Positions 27,201 through 37,036 are shown, counted from the stretch's first letter. The stretch: DNA of 49,795 bases from Aliivibrio sp. (GCA_016764915.1 JAESQY010000095.1:1-49795), one strand, 5' to 3'. Numbers and translations are program-made. Notes: generated by a model not told the origin, from the sequence alone.

Positions 27201-29683
27201 AAATGACAAGACGTGCGTTTGTTAAAGCAAACGCAGCTGCTTCTGCAGCAGCAGTAGCAGGGATAACACTGCCTGCGTCAGCGACTAACTTGATTGTAAG
27301 TTCTGATCAGACAAAGATTAAATGGGATAAAGCGCCTTGTCGTTTTTGTGGTACAGGTTGTTCGGTACTAGTTGGAACCCAGAACGGTCGCGTTGTAGCG
27401 ACTCAAGGGGATCCTGAAGCACCCGTAAACCGTGGCCTTAACTGTATAAAAGGCTATTTCCTTTCAAAAATCATGTACGGCAAAGATCGTGTAGAAACGC
27501 CAATGCTTCGCATGAAAGATGGTCAATACCATAAGGAAGGCGATTTTGCTCCTGTGTCTTGGGATAAAGCATTCGATGTAATGGCGGAAAAATGGAAAGC
27601 AGCGCTAAAAGCCAAAGGACCAACAAGTGTTGGTATGTTTGGTTCTGGCCAGTGGACTATCATGGAAGGTTACGCGGCTTCTAAATTGATGAAAGCAGGC
27701 TTTCGTTCAAATAATCTTGACCCTAATGCTCGTCACTGTATGGCCTCTGCGGTAGGTGGGTTTATGCGTACTTTCGGTATTGATGAGCCTATGGGTTGTT
27801 ACGATGACTTTGAACATGCTGATGTGTTTGTCCTTTGGGGTTCAAATATGGCCGAGATGCATCCCGTATTATGGACGCGTATTGCTGACCATCGTTTAAG
27901 TAACCCGCACGTTAAAGTAAACGTATTATCGACGTACTATCACCGTTCGTTTGAACTTGCTGATAGAGGTATGATTTTCGAACCACAAACTGACTTAGTC
28001 ATTGCCAACTTCATTGCTAACTACATCATTCAAAGTGATTCAGTGAATTGGGACTTTGTTAATAAACATACCCACTTTAAACGTGCGACCACCGATATCG
28101 GTTATGGTCTACGTGACGAACATCCTCTTCAGAAAAAAGCAAAAAATCCAAACGTGGGTAAACTAAACCCAATGAACTTTGAAGAGTATAAAAAATCAGT
28201 TTCTGAGTATACGGTTGAAATGGCTTCAAAGCAGTCACGTGTATCTGAAAGTGATCTTATTGCGATGGCGAAACAGTACGCTGATCCTAAAGTGAAAGTG
28301 ATGTCACTTTGGACCATGGGTATGAACCAGCACACTCGTGGTGTTTGGATGAACAGCTTGGTTTACAATATTCACCTGTTAACGGGTAAGATCTCTCAGC
28401 CAGGTAACGGTCCATTCTCACTAACAGGTCAGCCATCAGCATGTGGTACAGCACGTGAAGTGGGTACATTCTCACATCGTCTGCCAGCTGATTTAGTGGT
28501 TGCTAATCCTAAGCATCGTAAAATCGCTGAAAAAATTTGGAAACTGCCAGAAGGTACTATTCCACCAAAACCAGGTTTCCATGCCGTAATGCAAGATCGT
28601 AAATTGAAAGATGGCGTTCTTAATGCTTATTGGGTGATGTGTAACAACAACATGCAAGCTGGACCAAACATCAATGAAGAGCGTCTTCCTGGTTATCGTA
28701 ATCCGGAGAACTTCATTGTCACTTCTGATCCGTATCCCACGGTTACTGCTCAAGCATCTGATCTTATTCTGCCGACGGCAATGTGGGTAGAAAAAGCGGG
28801 TGGTTATGGTAATGCCGAGCGACGTACTCAGTTATGGCATCAGCAAGTGAAACCTTTTGGTGACGCAAAATCTGATCTGTGGCAGATCATGGAGTTCAGT
28901 AAGCGCTTTAAGATGGAAGAAGTGTGGGGCGAAGACCTGCTGGCTAAAGCACCGCAGTATCGTGGTAAAACCATGTTTGATATCTTGTTCCAAAATGGAC
29001 AAGCTGACGCATTCCCATTGTCAGAATCACCAGAGCTGAATGACGAGTCACATGACTTTGGCTTCTATGTTCAAAAAGGTCTGTTTGAAGAGTATGCGAC
29101 GTTTGGTCGTGGACACGGACATGATTTAGCACCATTTGATACCTACCATAAAGTACGTGGTCTACGCTGGCCTGTGGTTGATGGTAAAGAGACCAAATGG
29201 CGCTTTTCCGAAGGACATGATCCATACGTTACAAAAGGCGCTGGTTTTGAGTTCTATGGTAAGCCAGATGGCAAAGCAAATATTATCTTTGCACCGTATG
29301 AAGCGCCACCAGAGATGCCAGATGCAGAGTACGACATGTGGTTATGTACTGGCCGTGTTCTTGAGCACTGGCATACAGGTAGTATGACCCGTCGTGTTCC
29401 TGGGTTATATAAAGCGGCTCCTGATGCGCTTTGCTACATTCACCCTGATGACGCTCAAGCGAAAGGTTTACGTCGTGGTGATGAGGTATTGCTTGCTTCT
29501 CGTCGTGGTGAAGTTCGTTGCCGAATAGAGACTCGTGGTCGAAATCGTCCACCCGTTGGTTTGGTATTTGTTCCTTTCTTTGACGCACGAATTCTTGTGA
29601 ATAAATTGATTCTGGATGCAACAGATCCGCTGTCTAAACAGACGGATTATAAAAAGTGTCCAATTAAGATCACAAAAATTTAA
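27197..29683 (+). CDS. napA: Periplasmic nitrate reductase catalytic subunit NapA
   Basis: NapA reduces nitrate to nitrite in the periplasm using a bis-MGD molybdenum centre and one [4Fe-4S] cluster. The 828 residues equal E. coli NapA. A Tat signal is at the N-terminus ([19 protein letters not shown]) with cleavage near PASA. The cluster ligands are in [10 protein letters not shown] and [10 protein letters not shown]. The Mo-ligand Cys lies in [15 protein letters not shown]. Cofactor-binding segments include [22 protein letters not shown] and [16 protein letters not shown]. It is translationally coupled to napD and followed by napB. Confidence 0.98.
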   Translation: MKMTRRAFVKANAAASAAAVAGITLPASATNLIVSSDQTKIKWDKAPCRFCGTGCSVLVGTQNGRVVATQGDPEAPVNRGLNCIKGYFLSKIMYGKDRVETPMLRMKDGQYHKEGDFAPVSWDKAFDVMAEKWKAALKAKGPTSVGMFGSGQWTIMEGYAASKLMKAGFRSNNLDPNARHCMASAVGGFMRTFGIDEPMGCYDDFEHADVFVLWGSNMAEMHPVLWTRIADHRLSNPHVKVNVLSTYYHRSFELADRGMIFEPQTDLVIANFIANYIIQSDSVNWDFVNKHTHFKRATTDIGYGLRDEHPLQKKAKNPNVGKLNPMNFEEYKKSVSEYTVEMASKQSRVSESDLIAMAKQYADPKVKVMSLWTMGMNQHTRGVWMNSLVYNIHLLTGKISQPGNGPFSLTGQPSACGTAREVGTFSHRLPADLVVANPKHRKIAEKIWKLPEGTIPPKPGFHAVMQDRKLKDGVLNAYWVMCNNNMQAGPNINEERLPGYRNPENFIVTSDPYPTVTAQASDLILPTAMWVEKAGGYGNAERRTQLWHQQVKPFGDAKSDLWQIMEFSKRFKMEEVWGEDLLAKAPQYRGKTMFDILFQNGQADAFPLSESPELNDESHDFGFYVQKGLFEEYATFGRGHGHDLAPFDTYHKVRGLRWPVVDGKETKWRFSEGHDPYVTKGAGFEFYGKPDGKANIIFAPYEAPPEMPDAEYDMWLCTGRVLEHWHTGSMTRRVPGLYKAAPDALCYIHPDDAQAKGLRRGDEVLLASRRGEVRCRIETRGRNRPPVGLVFVPFFDARILVNKLILDATDPLSKQTDYKKCPIKITKI

Positions 29684-29721
29684 TCAGCTGAATGAATGTA
29701 GCCAAAAGGCGGAGATTTACA

Positions 29722-30195
29722 ATGAAACGAATATTGATAGCGATAATGACTGCGGGCTTATTATTAGCTGGTGCAGTACAAGCTGAAACCAATCAACTCG
29801 ACAACCCTGGAGGAATCGGTGGTGTTGAATCGTTACGTGGTGTAGCTGAGTTAGAAGTCACTCGTCCTGCGGATGACTTTAAACGGTTTCCAAGGGATCA
29901 CGCTGCAGGTCTTGAAAGTGATTATGTATATCAACCTCCATTGATACCACACTCGATTCGTAACTACGAAGTCTCTCTGAATGCGAATAAGTGTTTAGCG
30001 TGCCATAGTTGGAAAAATGCGAAAGAGATGGGCGCAACTAAAATCAGTGTGACGCACTACCAAACTCGTGATGAGCAGGTATTATCAGATGTTTCGCCTC
30101 GTCGATACTTCTGTTTACAGTGCCACGTACCTCAAGCAGATGCGAAAGCATTGATTGGGAATGATTTTGAACGTGTCGATTCTTTGCGCTACTAA
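29722..30195 (+). CDS. napB: Diheme cytochrome NapB, electron-transfer subunit of nitrate reductase
   Basis: NapB is the small periplasmic c-type cytochrome that passes electrons from NapC to NapA. The 157-residue precursor has a signal peptide (ILIAIMTAGLLLAGAVQA) and two CXXCH haem sites, CLACH and CLQCH. Upstream axial His residues lie in the IPHS and VTHY regions. I chose the ATG at 29722 with GGAG 7 bases upstream. The in-frame ATG at 29692 would add ten charged residues before the signal peptide and is rejected. Confidence 0.95.
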   Translation: MKRILIAIMTAGLLLAGAVQAETNQLDNPGGIGGVESLRGVAELEVTRPADDFKRFPRDHAAGLESDYVYQPPLIPHSIRNYEVSLNANKCLACHSWKNAKEMGATKISVTHYQTRDEQVLSDVSPRRYFCLQCHVPQADAKALIGNDFERVDSLRY

Positions 30196-30225
30196 TTATA
30201 GCCATAGTTGATAGAGAGGCTATAT

Positions 30226-30810
30226 ATGAAATTACCAAGCATAATCACTACGTTTTGGAGACGGTTGAAGACGCCAAGTAAAGTTGCCGCTGGTGTTGTG
30301 TTGTTCATGGGCTTTGCGGGTGGTTTACTTTTCTGGGGTGCATTTAACACCGGAATGGAGTACACCAATACCGAAGAGTTCTGTTCAGGATGTCATGCTC
30401 CGATTGTGAAAGAGATACGTGAAACTATTCACTTCTCTAACCGTTCTGGGGTCCGCGCCATCTGTTCAGACTGTCACGTACCTCATAACTGGACTGATAA
30501 AATTATCCGTAAAGTTCAAGCGTCAAAAGAGCTGTTTGCATTTGCAATAGGCACGATTGATACTGATGAGAAATTTAAAGCTCGTCGCGCTCATTTAGCA
30601 GACCGAGAGTGGAAACGAATGAAAGGCAATAACTCGCAAGAGTGTCGAAATTGTCATGAATTTGATTACATGGATTTCTCAGAACAAGGTCCACGAAGTG
30701 CTAAGCAGCATTCAACGGCTTTAGCCAAAGGCGAAAAAACCTGTGTGGATTGTCACAAAGGTATTGCGCATAAGCTGCCTGATATGAAAGGCGTTGAAGG
30801 CTGGCAGTAA
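30226..30810 (+). CDS. napC: Tetraheme quinol dehydrogenase NapC
   Basis: NapC (NapC/NirT/NrfH family) oxidises membrane quinol and reduces NapB. The 194 residues have one N-terminal membrane anchor (VAAGVVLFMGFAGGLLFWG) and four CXXCH haem sites: CSGCH, CSDCH, CRNCH and CVDCH. I chose the ATG at 30226 with AGAGAGG upstream; a TTG six codons earlier overlaps that ribosome site. No napG or napH is present, so NapC should be the only dedicated quinol input here. Confidence 0.95.
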   Translation: MKLPSIITTFWRRLKTPSKVAAGVVLFMGFAGGLLFWGAFNTGMEYTNTEEFCSGCHAPIVKEIRETIHFSNRSGVRAICSDCHVPHNWTDKIIRKVQASKELFAFAIGTIDTDEKFKARRAHLADREWKRMKGNNSQECRNCHEFDYMDFSEQGPRSAKQHSTALAKGEKTCVDCHKGIAHKLPDMKGVEGWQ

Positions 30811-30839
30811 CTCTGCAGCGAATATAGGATGAATAGATA

Positions 30840-30974
30840 ATGAGCACATTAGAGTCGGTTATTTGGCACGTACTAGGTTACGCTGCGATGCCTACCATCG
30901 TATTGGCAGGATTTGCAGGCGTTGCCGCCGTTTCGTTATGGTTACTGTCACTAGGTAAAGATAAAAACATTTAG
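30840..30974 (+). CDS. Short nap-linked membrane protein, TIGR02808 family
   Basis: A 44-residue ORF starting at the ATG at 30840, 29 bases after napC. It is almost entirely one membrane helix (MPTIVLAGFAGVAAVSLWLL), with an N-terminal MSTLESVIWHVLGY and a charged end GKDKNI. This agrees with TIGR02808, a family of very short proteins described next to nap genes in Vibrio and Photobacterium. An AGGAT sequence lies about 10 bases upstream. The role is unknown. A part in NapC or quinol handling, similar to NapE-type small proteins, is only a guess from position. It is followed by the operon terminator. Confidence 0.8.
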   Translation: MSTLESVIWHVLGYAAMPTIVLAGFAGVAAVSLWLLSLGKDKNI

Positions 30975-30997
30975 TGATTAACCAAACCAAGTGTTAT

Positions 30998-31029
30998 AAA
31001 AGTCATGCTTAACCGCATGACTTTTTTTT
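30998..31029 (+). terminator. Terminator of the nap operon
   Basis: AAAGTCATGC (30998-31007) pairs with GCATGACTTT (31014-31023) across TTAACC. A T-run of about eight follows. Confidence 0.88.
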
Positions 31030-31051
31030 GGTTTCGATAAAGCGGAATGGG

Positions 31052-31402
31052 TTATTTCAGTAGGTAGAGAGATAAGAAGCCTACCCAGCTTATTAGCAGT
31101 AATGTCCAAGGTAGAATGGAACGAGTAGATTGAACGGTATCGTTTGTTTTTGAAGACTGTACTGTGTCTAATTCTGCTGGTTGCGGTACTGACTGCCGTG
31201 TTTTCTTTTTCTGTTTATCGACTTGTCGAGCTTTCTCTTTTTGCTGCTGTTTATACAGAGCAATGCCTTTTTGAATGCCTTGTGCAATTAATTTTGTCTG
31301 ATCTTTATTTTGCCCCTGTTTTTGAATGGCTTTAGCCATCACAGCCGCTTCTTGTTGTGTCTCTGGTGAGATGGTGGTTTGTGAGGTGTGTTTTTTCGCC
31401 AT
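31052..31402 (-). CDS. DUF2956 family protein
   Basis: A 116-residue protein starting at the ATG at 31402 (MAKKHTSQTTISPETQQEA). The N-terminal two thirds are hydrophilic and Lys/Gln-rich (GQNKDQTKLIAQGIQKGIA, then QQQKEKARQVDKQKKK), likely helical. The C-terminus is one membrane helix (LPWTLLLISWVGFLSLYLL). This is the DUF2956 pattern seen in Vibrio and Shewanella. It looks like a tail-anchored inner-membrane protein facing the cytoplasm. No function is known. A longer frame reaching 31477 adds 25 residues without a matching family extension. Confidence 0.75.
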   Translation of the reverse strand: MAKKHTSQTTISPETQQEAAVMAKAIQKQGQNKDQTKLIAQGIQKGIALYKQQQKEKARQVDKQKKKTRQSVPQPAELDTVQSSKTNDTVQSTRSILPWTLLLISWVGFLSLYLLK

Positions 31403-31488
31403 AAGAGAGAGCCCAATTCGTAAAGTGGTTGAATTATGGCAATATCGTACCAACCTTTTTATATATATAAACCACATTAAGGATAAAA

Positions 31489-31947
31489 GTGTCGTTTTCT
31501 TTTGATTCGTATGACGAGCATGGAATGATCAAACCACCCATATGGCTTTGGGCTGGCTGGTTGCTATTGAGCAGAGCTTGGGCTGTGTTTATTATGGCTG
31601 GTGCAAGCAGGGATAAAGGGGCGGATTTATTAGCACTTTTCTATCCAAGCAATGATGTCTTTTATGTTGGTTTAGGGTTGGGCTTTCCCGTTGTATTGTT
31701 AATGTGGTTACAAGGGATGAAAAATAAGCGTTATCGGTGTGTGCACCAATTTTGGCGATTTGGGAAATTCATCACATTAGCCATACTGATGATTGATATC
31801 GCTATGGTCATTAATAACCTATTGCTGAATCATGGACGTTTCCATTGGGCAACAGCGGTAACTTTATTGCTACAGGCTTGGTTTTTACTGTTTATATTTC
31901 GAAGCAAAAGAGTTAGAGCGACCTTCGAGGAAAGTAAACTTGGATAA
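31489..31947 (+). CDS. yfeZ: DUF2919 inner-membrane protein, YfeZ type
   Basis: A 152-residue protein with about four membrane helices. The N-terminal YDEHGMIKPPIWLW and the following RAWAVFIMAGASRDKG identify DUF2919 (E. coli YfeZ, 151 residues). Start is GTG at 31489 with AAGGA upstream. yfeX follows 95 bases later, the same association as in E. coli (yfeX-yfeY-yfeZ), although yfeY is missing and the order differs. Function is unknown. Confidence 0.8.
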   Translation: MSFSFDSYDEHGMIKPPIWLWAGWLLLSRAWAVFIMAGASRDKGADLLALFYPSNDVFYVGLGLGFPVVLLMWLQGMKNKRYRCVHQFWRFGKFITLAILMIDIAMVINNLLLNHGRFHWATAVTLLLQAWFLLFIFRSKRVRATFEESKLG

Positions 31948-32042
31948 CCAATACCTGATTATGATCATATCTTCGCACATTCAAATGCTTAAACTAGACT
32001 GAATACACTATTTTAATAACAAATAAGTATAAGGAATCTTCA

Positions 32043-32951
32043 ATGTCGTTCTCATCACAATCTGCAATACTTCCCAATGCTGGCTCATTTGCACTGTATG
32101 TGACATTCAATGTAAAAAATGCAGAGCAACACGTCTTACAGCAGTTACAGTTGATACCAAGTTTGGTTGACGATTTGAATAAACAGCAGGATGGTGCAAA
32201 TTTGAATGTGGCTATTTCGTTCAGTTACTCAATGTGGGAAAAAATGGATCAAGCCATGCCCGATGAGTTAAAAGAGTTTACACCATTGGGTAGTGGAGAT
32301 ATCACCGCTCCAGCAACTGGGGGAGATATTCTGCTCCATATTCACTCCAATCGTCATGATCTGCACTTTTATATTTTGCGTAAGCTTCTGTTACTTTGCG
32401 AAGGGAACCTTGAGGTTGTGGATGAAACCTATGGTTACCGCTACTTAGATTCTCGTGATATGACTGATTTTATTGATGGGACTGAAAACCCGAAAGATGA
32501 GGGACGTTCAGAGGTTGCCATTATCCACGATGGTAATTTTGCTGGTGGCAGTTATGTGATGGTGCAGCGTTTTATTCATAATTTACCTGCTTGGAATCGT
32601 CTGTCGGTAGCGGCACAAGAGAAAGTCATTGGTCGAACAAAACCAGATTCAATTGAACTTGATGATGTGCCAAAAGCTTCCCATGTTGGACGTGTTGACA
32701 TTAAAGAAGAGGGGAAAGGAGTTAAGATATTGAGACACAGTTTACCATATGGCTCTGTATCGGGTGAACACGGTCTATTATTCATTGCTTACTGTAATAG
32801 GGTGCATAACTTCAAAGTAATGCTAGAGAGCATGTATGGAGAGACTGACGGGCATAGCGATCAAATGTTGAAATTCACGACGGCTGTTACAGGTGCATAC
32901 TTCTTTACACCTTCAGTGGAGATGCTGAATATTCTTAAGCTTAGTGCTTAG
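32043..32951 (+). CDS. yfeX: DyP-type haem peroxidase YfeX
   Basis: A 302-residue dye-decolourising peroxidase (E. coli YfeX 299). Motifs are the distal Asp-Gly signature FIDGTENPKDEGR, the proximal haem-ligand His in PKASHVGRVDI, and RHSLPYGSVSGEHGLLFIAYC. YfeX has been reported to oxidise porphyrinogens in the cytoplasm; a physiological substrate here is unknown. The start at 32043 has AAGGAATC upstream. The stop codon (TAG at 32949) lies inside a 7-bp tandem repeat, and a bidirectional terminator follows. Confidence 0.94.
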   Translation: MSFSSQSAILPNAGSFALYVTFNVKNAEQHVLQQLQLIPSLVDDLNKQQDGANLNVAISFSYSMWEKMDQAMPDELKEFTPLGSGDITAPATGGDILLHIHSNRHDLHFYILRKLLLLCEGNLEVVDETYGYRYLDSRDMTDFIDGTENPKDEGRSEVAIIHDGNFAGGSYVMVQRFIHNLPAWNRLSVAAQEKVIGRTKPDSIELDDVPKASHVGRVDIKEEGKGVKILRHSLPYGSVSGEHGLLFIAYCNRVHNFKVMLESMYGETDGHSDQMLKFTTAVTGAYFFTPSVEMLNILKLSA

Positions 32952-32973
32952 TGCTTAGTGCTTAGTGCTTAGT
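32939..32973 (+). repeat. Five tandem copies of GCTTAGT at the yfeX stop
   Basis: Five exact 7-bp units run from the last codons of yfeX into its 3' untranslated region. Each unit contains TAG, and the second unit supplies the stop codon. Copy-number change by slippage would not alter the protein while at least two units remain. Confidence 0.95.
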
Positions 32974-32990
32974 TATTATTGTTAATACAA

Positions 32991-33020
32991 AAAAACGCTG
33001 TCCAATGGACAGCGTTTTTA
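32991..33020. terminator. Bidirectional terminator between yfeX and crr
   Basis: AAAAACGCTGTCC (32991-33003) pairs with GGACAGCGTTTTT (33007-33019) across AAT. Both flanks are suited to termination of the convergent genes. Confidence 0.9.
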
Positions 33021-33037
33021 TCAATACGAAGTATAAT

Positions 33038-33547
33038 TTACTTGTTGATGCGCAGTACAGTTGACTCGCCAACAGTGATAGCACCAGAAAGCTTATGAAG
33101 CTCTTTGATTTCATCCATGTTAGAGATGACAACAGGTGTTAACGTTGATTTTGCTTTCTCTTCAAGAAGAGCGAGATCAAATTCGATGATAGTGTCACCA
33201 ATTTTAACTTCTTGTCCTTCTTCAGCAATACGTGTGAATCCTTCACCTTTAAGCTCAACAGTATCAATACCGAAATGAACAAATAGCTCGATGCCATCAG
33301 TAGATTCGATAGAGAATGCATGGTTTGTTTCAAAAATCTTGCCGATAGTGCCGTTAACAGGTGCAACCATTTTGTTGCCTGTTGGTTTAATAGCAATACC
33401 ATCGCCAACAATTTTTTCAGCGAAAACGACATCAGGCACATCTTCAATGTTAACTATTTCGCCAGACAGTGGAGCGATAATTTCAATCGCATCTGCGTTT
33501 GCATTGTCATCAGATACTAGCTTTTTAATTTTGTCGAACAGACCCAT
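33038..33547 (-). CDS. crr: PTS glucose-specific EIIA component
   Basis: EIIA-Glc carries phosphate from HPr to glucose-family permeases. It also regulates adenylate cyclase and inducer exclusion. The 169 residues match E. coli Crr. The active His is in [15 protein letters not shown] (about residue 91) with the partner His in NHAFSIES. The ATG at 33547 ([14 protein letters not shown]) has AGGAG upstream; ten extra upstream residues in the longer frame are rejected. It is the last gene of ptsH-ptsI-crr, but 175 bases separate it from ptsI. Confidence 0.97.
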   Translation of the reverse strand: MGLFDKIKKLVSDDNANADAIEIIAPLSGEIVNIEDVPDVVFAEKIVGDGIAIKPTGNKMVAPVNGTIGKIFETNHAFSIESTDGIELFVHFGIDTVELKGEGFTRIAEEGQEVKIGDTIIEFDLALLEEKAKSTLTPVVISNMDEIKELHKLSGAITVGESTVLRINK

Positions 33548-33618
33548 TATATTTGCTCCTAGGCATATATTTGTCACTTTTCAAGTTAAGATCACTTTAC
33601 TTTATTTTTAGATAAAAT

Positions 33619-33645
33619 GCGCTGTAAAATCAGATTAAACAGCGC
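33619..33645 (-). other. Hairpin in the ptsI-crr spacer
   Basis: GCGCTGT (33619-33625) pairs with ACAGCGC (33639-33645). On the minus strand it is followed by ATTTTATC, a weak U-rich tail. It could act as a partial terminator or processing site that lowers or separates crr expression from ptsHI. Confidence 0.5.
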
Positions 33646-33722
33646 TTATTGATTGATCTTGAGCAAAATAATAGTAACTAGAACATCAAAGTTTATTCTA
33701 GATAATTTGAATAACTATACTC

Positions 33723-35447
33723 TTACTTACTATGTTGCGCGATAAATTTTTCAACGTGCGCTTCAATTTCTGCGGCGGTCGGCAGCAGAAGAGCTTCTTC
33801 AGCCATTGCTTTAACATCCACAAAATTTGAATTTCGAATCACTTTTTTAACTGCTGGAATAGAGATGCCACTCATGCTAAATTCATCTAAACCCATACCA
33901 AGAAGAAGAAGTGTCGCGCGCTCATCACCAGCTAATTCACCGCACATGCCTGTCCATTTTCCTTCTTTATGGGAAGCGTCAATGACCTGTTTGATGACCA
34001 GTAAAACGGCTGGTGACAGTGGATTGTAAAGATGAGAGATCATCTCATTACCACGATCGACAGCTAACGTATATTGGGTTAAATCATTGGTACCGATAGA
34101 GAAGAAGCTCACCTCTTTCGCTAGATGGTGGGCAATGGCCGCTGCGGCTGGTGTTTCAACCATCACGCCAATTTCGATGTTTTCATCAAAAGCGAGGCCT
34201 TCGGTACGAAGTTCAATTTTATACTCTTCAATCGCTTTTTTCAGTTCACGGATCTCTTCAACAGAGATGATCATAGGAAACATGATTTGAAGCTTTCCGT
34301 GAGCAGAGGCACGTAAGATACCGCGAAGCTGATCTCGAAGGATTTCACGACGATCTAAACTGATACGAATGGCACGCCAGCCAAGAAATGGATTCATCTC
34401 TTTCGGTAGGTCCATATAAGGTAAATCTTTGTCACCACCGATATCCATAGTACGGATAATCACTGATTCACCATGCATCGCTTCTGCTACTTCTTTGTAA
34501 GCAATATACTGTTCCTCTTCTGTTGGAAGAGAAGTGCGATCCATGAATAAAAATTCTGTACGATAAAGGCCAACACCTTTGCCGCCATTTCGAATGATAC
34601 CGTCACAATCTTTAACAGTACCGATGTTGCCGCACACTTCAACCTGTTTACCATCAAGGGTGATGGCGGGAAGATCTTTGAGTTTGGCTAATTCTTCTTT
34701 GTCTGCTTTGAATGCATCACTGATGGCTGTAAAGTGAGCAATTTCTTCTTCTGATGGATTTAATACAATCTTATTATTGATCGCATCTAGAACCATGATA
34801 TCGCCATTTTTGGCTTGTACTGTAATGTCGTTGGTTCCAACAATCGCAGGCAGTTCTAATGAACGAGCCATAATCGAAGTGTGTGAAGTGCGACCACCAA
34901 TGTTGCAAACAAAACCCAATACATAATCTAAATTGATTTGCGCGGTCTCAGATGGCGTTAAATCGTTAGCCACTAGGATAACTTCTTCATTAATATTGCT
35001 TAGAGAAACAATATTGATGCCTAAGGCATTTTTAATAAAGCGGTTACCAATATCACGGATATCAGTAGCTCGCTCTTTTAAGTAGTCATCATCTAAAGAT
35101 TCGAGAGCACATGCTTGCTCTTCAATAACAGCATGAATAGCGGCATCAGTAGACATGTGGTCTTTTTTAATAAGGGCTAAAATCTCATCTTCTAACTCTT
35201 CATCTTCAAGCAGCATGATATGCCCTTCGAAGATTGCCTCTTTCTCTTCACCAAACGTGATTCGAGCTTTCTCTTTAACAATTTCTAGTTGCTGAGAAGA
35301 CTTATTGCGTGCATCGAAAAAACGTTGAATTTCTGAGTCGATATCTGAATCAGAAATTGGGTTTGTATTTAAGACAATAGTACCTTCTTTAAGTAAAAGT
35401 ACTTTACCAAAAGCGATACCTGGAGATGCTAGAATACCTGAAATCAT
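33723..35447 (-). CDS. ptsI: PTS enzyme I (phosphoenolpyruvate-protein phosphotransferase)
   Basis: Enzyme I takes phosphate from PEP and passes it to HPr, the entry step of the sugar PTS. The 574 residues match E. coli (575). The HPr-binding helical domain is N-terminal. The active His is in [17 protein letters not shown] (about residue 189). The PEP-binding barrel has [26 protein letters not shown] and the catalytic Cys in [12 protein letters not shown]. It lies 50 bases after ptsH, across a perfect palindrome. Confidence 0.98.
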   Translation of the reverse strand: MISGILASPGIAFGKVLLLKEGTIVLNTNPISDSDIDSEIQRFFDARNKSSQQLEIVKEKARITFGEEKEAIFEGHIMLLEDEELEDEILALIKKDHMSTDAAIHAVIEEQACALESLDDDYLKERATDIRDIGNRFIKNALGINIVSLSNINEEVILVANDLTPSETAQINLDYVLGFVCNIGGRTSHTSIMARSLELPAIVGTNDITVQAKNGDIMVLDAINNKIVLNPSEEEIAHFTAISDAFKADKEELAKLKDLPAITLDGKQVEVCGNIGTVKDCDGIIRNGGKGVGLYRTEFLFMDRTSLPTEEEQYIAYKEVAEAMHGESVIIRTMDIGGDKDLPYMDLPKEMNPFLGWRAIRISLDRREILRDQLRGILRASAHGKLQIMFPMIISVEEIRELKKAIEEYKIELRTEGLAFDENIEIGVMVETPAAAAIAHHLAKEVSFFSIGTNDLTQYTLAVDRGNEMISHLYNPLSPAVLLVIKQVIDASHKEGKWTGMCGELAGDERATLLLLGMGLDEFSMSGISIPAVKKVIRNSNFVDVKAMAEEALLLPTAAEIEAHVEKFIAQHSK

Positions 35448-35480
35448 AGCTTACCTTTGAACAATAAATAGTTGAGGGGT

Positions 35481-35498
35481 ATTACGAACGTTCGTAAT
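35481..35498. other. Perfect 18-bp palindrome between ptsH and ptsI
   Basis: ATTACGAACGTTCGTAAT is its own reverse complement and begins at the last base of the ptsH stop. It could form an intercistronic RNA hairpin or be a protein site. Confidence 0.8.
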
Positions 35499-35755
35499 TA
35501 GTGTAGATCAGCCATTAGTGCAACTAACGCGTCTACTGCAGCTTCAGCTTGCTCACCTTCAGCAGATATGGTCACAACAGTCCCTTTAACTAGACCTAAT
35601 GTCTGCAGTTTGAAAAGACTTTTAGCACTGGCGGTTTTGCCATTTGACGTCACAGAGATATCAGCATCAAACGATTTCGCTTCTTTTACAAACTGCGCCG
35701 CAGGGCGAGTGTGCAGGCCATTTTCTGCTGTGATTTCAACTTGCTTAGAATACAT
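35498..35755 (-). CDS. ptsH: Phosphocarrier protein HPr
   Basis: HPr relays phosphate from enzyme I to the sugar-specific EIIA domains. The 85 residues equal E. coli HPr. The active His15 is in [16 protein letters not shown]. The conserved Ser46 region is present as [15 protein letters not shown]. The start at 35755 has GAGGGAT upstream. It is the first gene of ptsH-ptsI-crr, and its promoter should lie in the 312-bp interval upstream. Confidence 0.97.
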   Translation of the reverse strand: MYSKQVEITAENGLHTRPAAQFVKEAKSFDADISVTSNGKTASAKSLFKLQTLGLVKGTVVTISAEGEQAEAAVDALVALMADLH

Positions 35756-36067
35756 GTATTATCCCTCAAAAATATAGAAAAATGTGATTGATGTCTAAGT
35801 TTGAGTCTACCTTGGAAAAAGCGGTCTCGCCAGTTCCTAGTTTAGCTTAGGTTACTCAACACTGTTATTGACACTATTTGATTAAGTAGGTCATACATTT
35901 GCGACACTGTTCTCAAAGATGCAAAGGTATGACTGCAAGTCATCTTTATTTCTAGCTGCAAAATAAAGTAAATAGATAGTACCAATCCAGTGAACGAAAT
36001 CAACAAAAAAACCCCTTACGGGGCTTTATTAATTAAAAAATTGATTTCAACACACAATTTTTGACGA
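35756..36067. promoter_or_regulatory. 312-bp spacer: ptsH promoter region and cysK terminator
   Basis: No gene is seen. It should carry the ptsHI-crr promoter(s). An interrupted palindrome ATGACT-GCA-AGTCAT is at 35929-35943, and the cysK terminator is at the right end. I do not see a convincing CRP or Cra site by eye. Confidence 0.5.
36005..36027 (-). terminator. cysK terminator
   Basis: On the minus strand CCCC-GTAA-GGGG is followed by a run of seven T (plus strand A-run 36005-36011). The stem is short but GC-only, with a tetraloop. Confidence 0.8.
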
Positions 36068-37036
36068 TTATTGTTGGTTCTCTTTTTCTGTAAAAATACC
36101 AGCAAATAGGGCGGTACTTAGGTAACGTTCTCCAGAACTTGGTAGGACAGTTACAATGGTTTTTCCTGCAAATTCAGGCAGCTCAGCCAATCGATTAGCA
36201 GCAACAACAGCGGCTCCAGAAGAGATGCCAGCAAGAATACCTTCCTCTTCCATTAAGCGGCGAGTCATTTCAATTGCATCTTCAGAAGTGACAGCTTCAA
36301 CACGGTCAATAAGGTCAAGATCGAGGTTGCCTGGAATAAATCCAGCACCGATACCTTGAATTTTATGTGGAGCAGGTTTCACATCTTCACCTGCAAGTGT
36401 TTGGGCGATCACTGGTGATTCAGCAGGTTCTACCGCAACAGTGGTAATTGCTTTACCTTGTGTGCCCTTAATGTAGCGACTCACACCCGTTAAAGTACCA
36501 CCAGTGCCAACACCAGCAACAAAAACGTCAACATTGCCATCAGTCGCATCCCAAATTTCTGGCCCCGTTGTTTTCTCATGGATTGCTGGATTTGCTGGAT
36601 TATTAAATTGCTGCAGTAATAGGTACTTTTCTGGATCTTGCGCGACGATCTCTTCAGCTTTAGCAATGGCGCCATTCATGCCTTTAGACGCTTCAGTCAG
36701 TACTAAGTTAGCGCCTAATGCTTTTAATAACTTGCGGCGCTCCAAGCTCATTGATTCAGGCATAGTAAGAGTAAGTTTGTAACCACGAGCCGCGGCTACA
36801 TAAGCAAGCGCAATACCAGTATTACCACTTGTAGGCTCGACTATCTCGATCTCTTTAGTCAGGGTACCTGCTTTTTCAGCTTCCCAGATCATATTGGAAC
36901 CAATACGGCACTTAACACTGAAGCTTGGATTACGCGCTTCAATCTTTACTAATACATTACCGTTACTAACTCGATTTAGACGTACAAGGGGTGTATTGCC
37001 TATTGTCTGGCTGTTGTCTTCAAATATCTTGCTCAT
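36068..37036 (-). CDS. cysK: Cysteine synthase A (O-acetylserine sulfhydrylase)
   Basis: CysK makes L-cysteine from O-acetylserine and sulfide with PLP. The 322 residues match E. coli CysK (323). The PLP Lys is in [15 protein letters not shown] (about residue 42). The substrate loop is [11 protein letters not shown], the phosphate loop [14 protein letters not shown], and the conserved [13 protein letters not shown] is present. The gene is upstream of ptsHI on the same strand, as in E. coli, and has its own terminator. cysZ is 122 bases upstream on the same strand. Confidence 0.97.
   Translation of the reverse strand: MSKIFEDNSQTIGNTPLVRLNRVSNGNVLVKIEARNPSFSVKCRIGSNMIWEAEKAGTLTKEIEIVEPTSGNTGIALAYVAAARGYKLTLTMPESMSLERRKLLKALGANLVLTEASKGMNGAIAKAEEIVAQDPEKYLLLQQFNNPANPAIHEKTTGPEIWDATDGNVDVFVAGVGTGGTLTGVSRYIKGTQGKAITTVAVEPAESPVIAQTLAGEDVKPAPHKIQGIGAGFIPGNLDLDLIDRVEAVTSEDAIEMTRRLMEEEGILAGISSGAAVVAANRLAELPEFAGKTIVTVLPSSGERYLSTALFAGIFTEKENQQ

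Noticed and set aside
29692-29721. Earlier ATG for napB
   Set aside because: It adds charged residues before the signal peptide and precedes the GGAG that serves the ATG at 29722.
35783-35798. TGTGA-N6-TCTAA as a CRP site upstream of ptsH
   Set aside because: The second half matches only 3 of 5 bases and the site lies almost on the ribosome-binding region.
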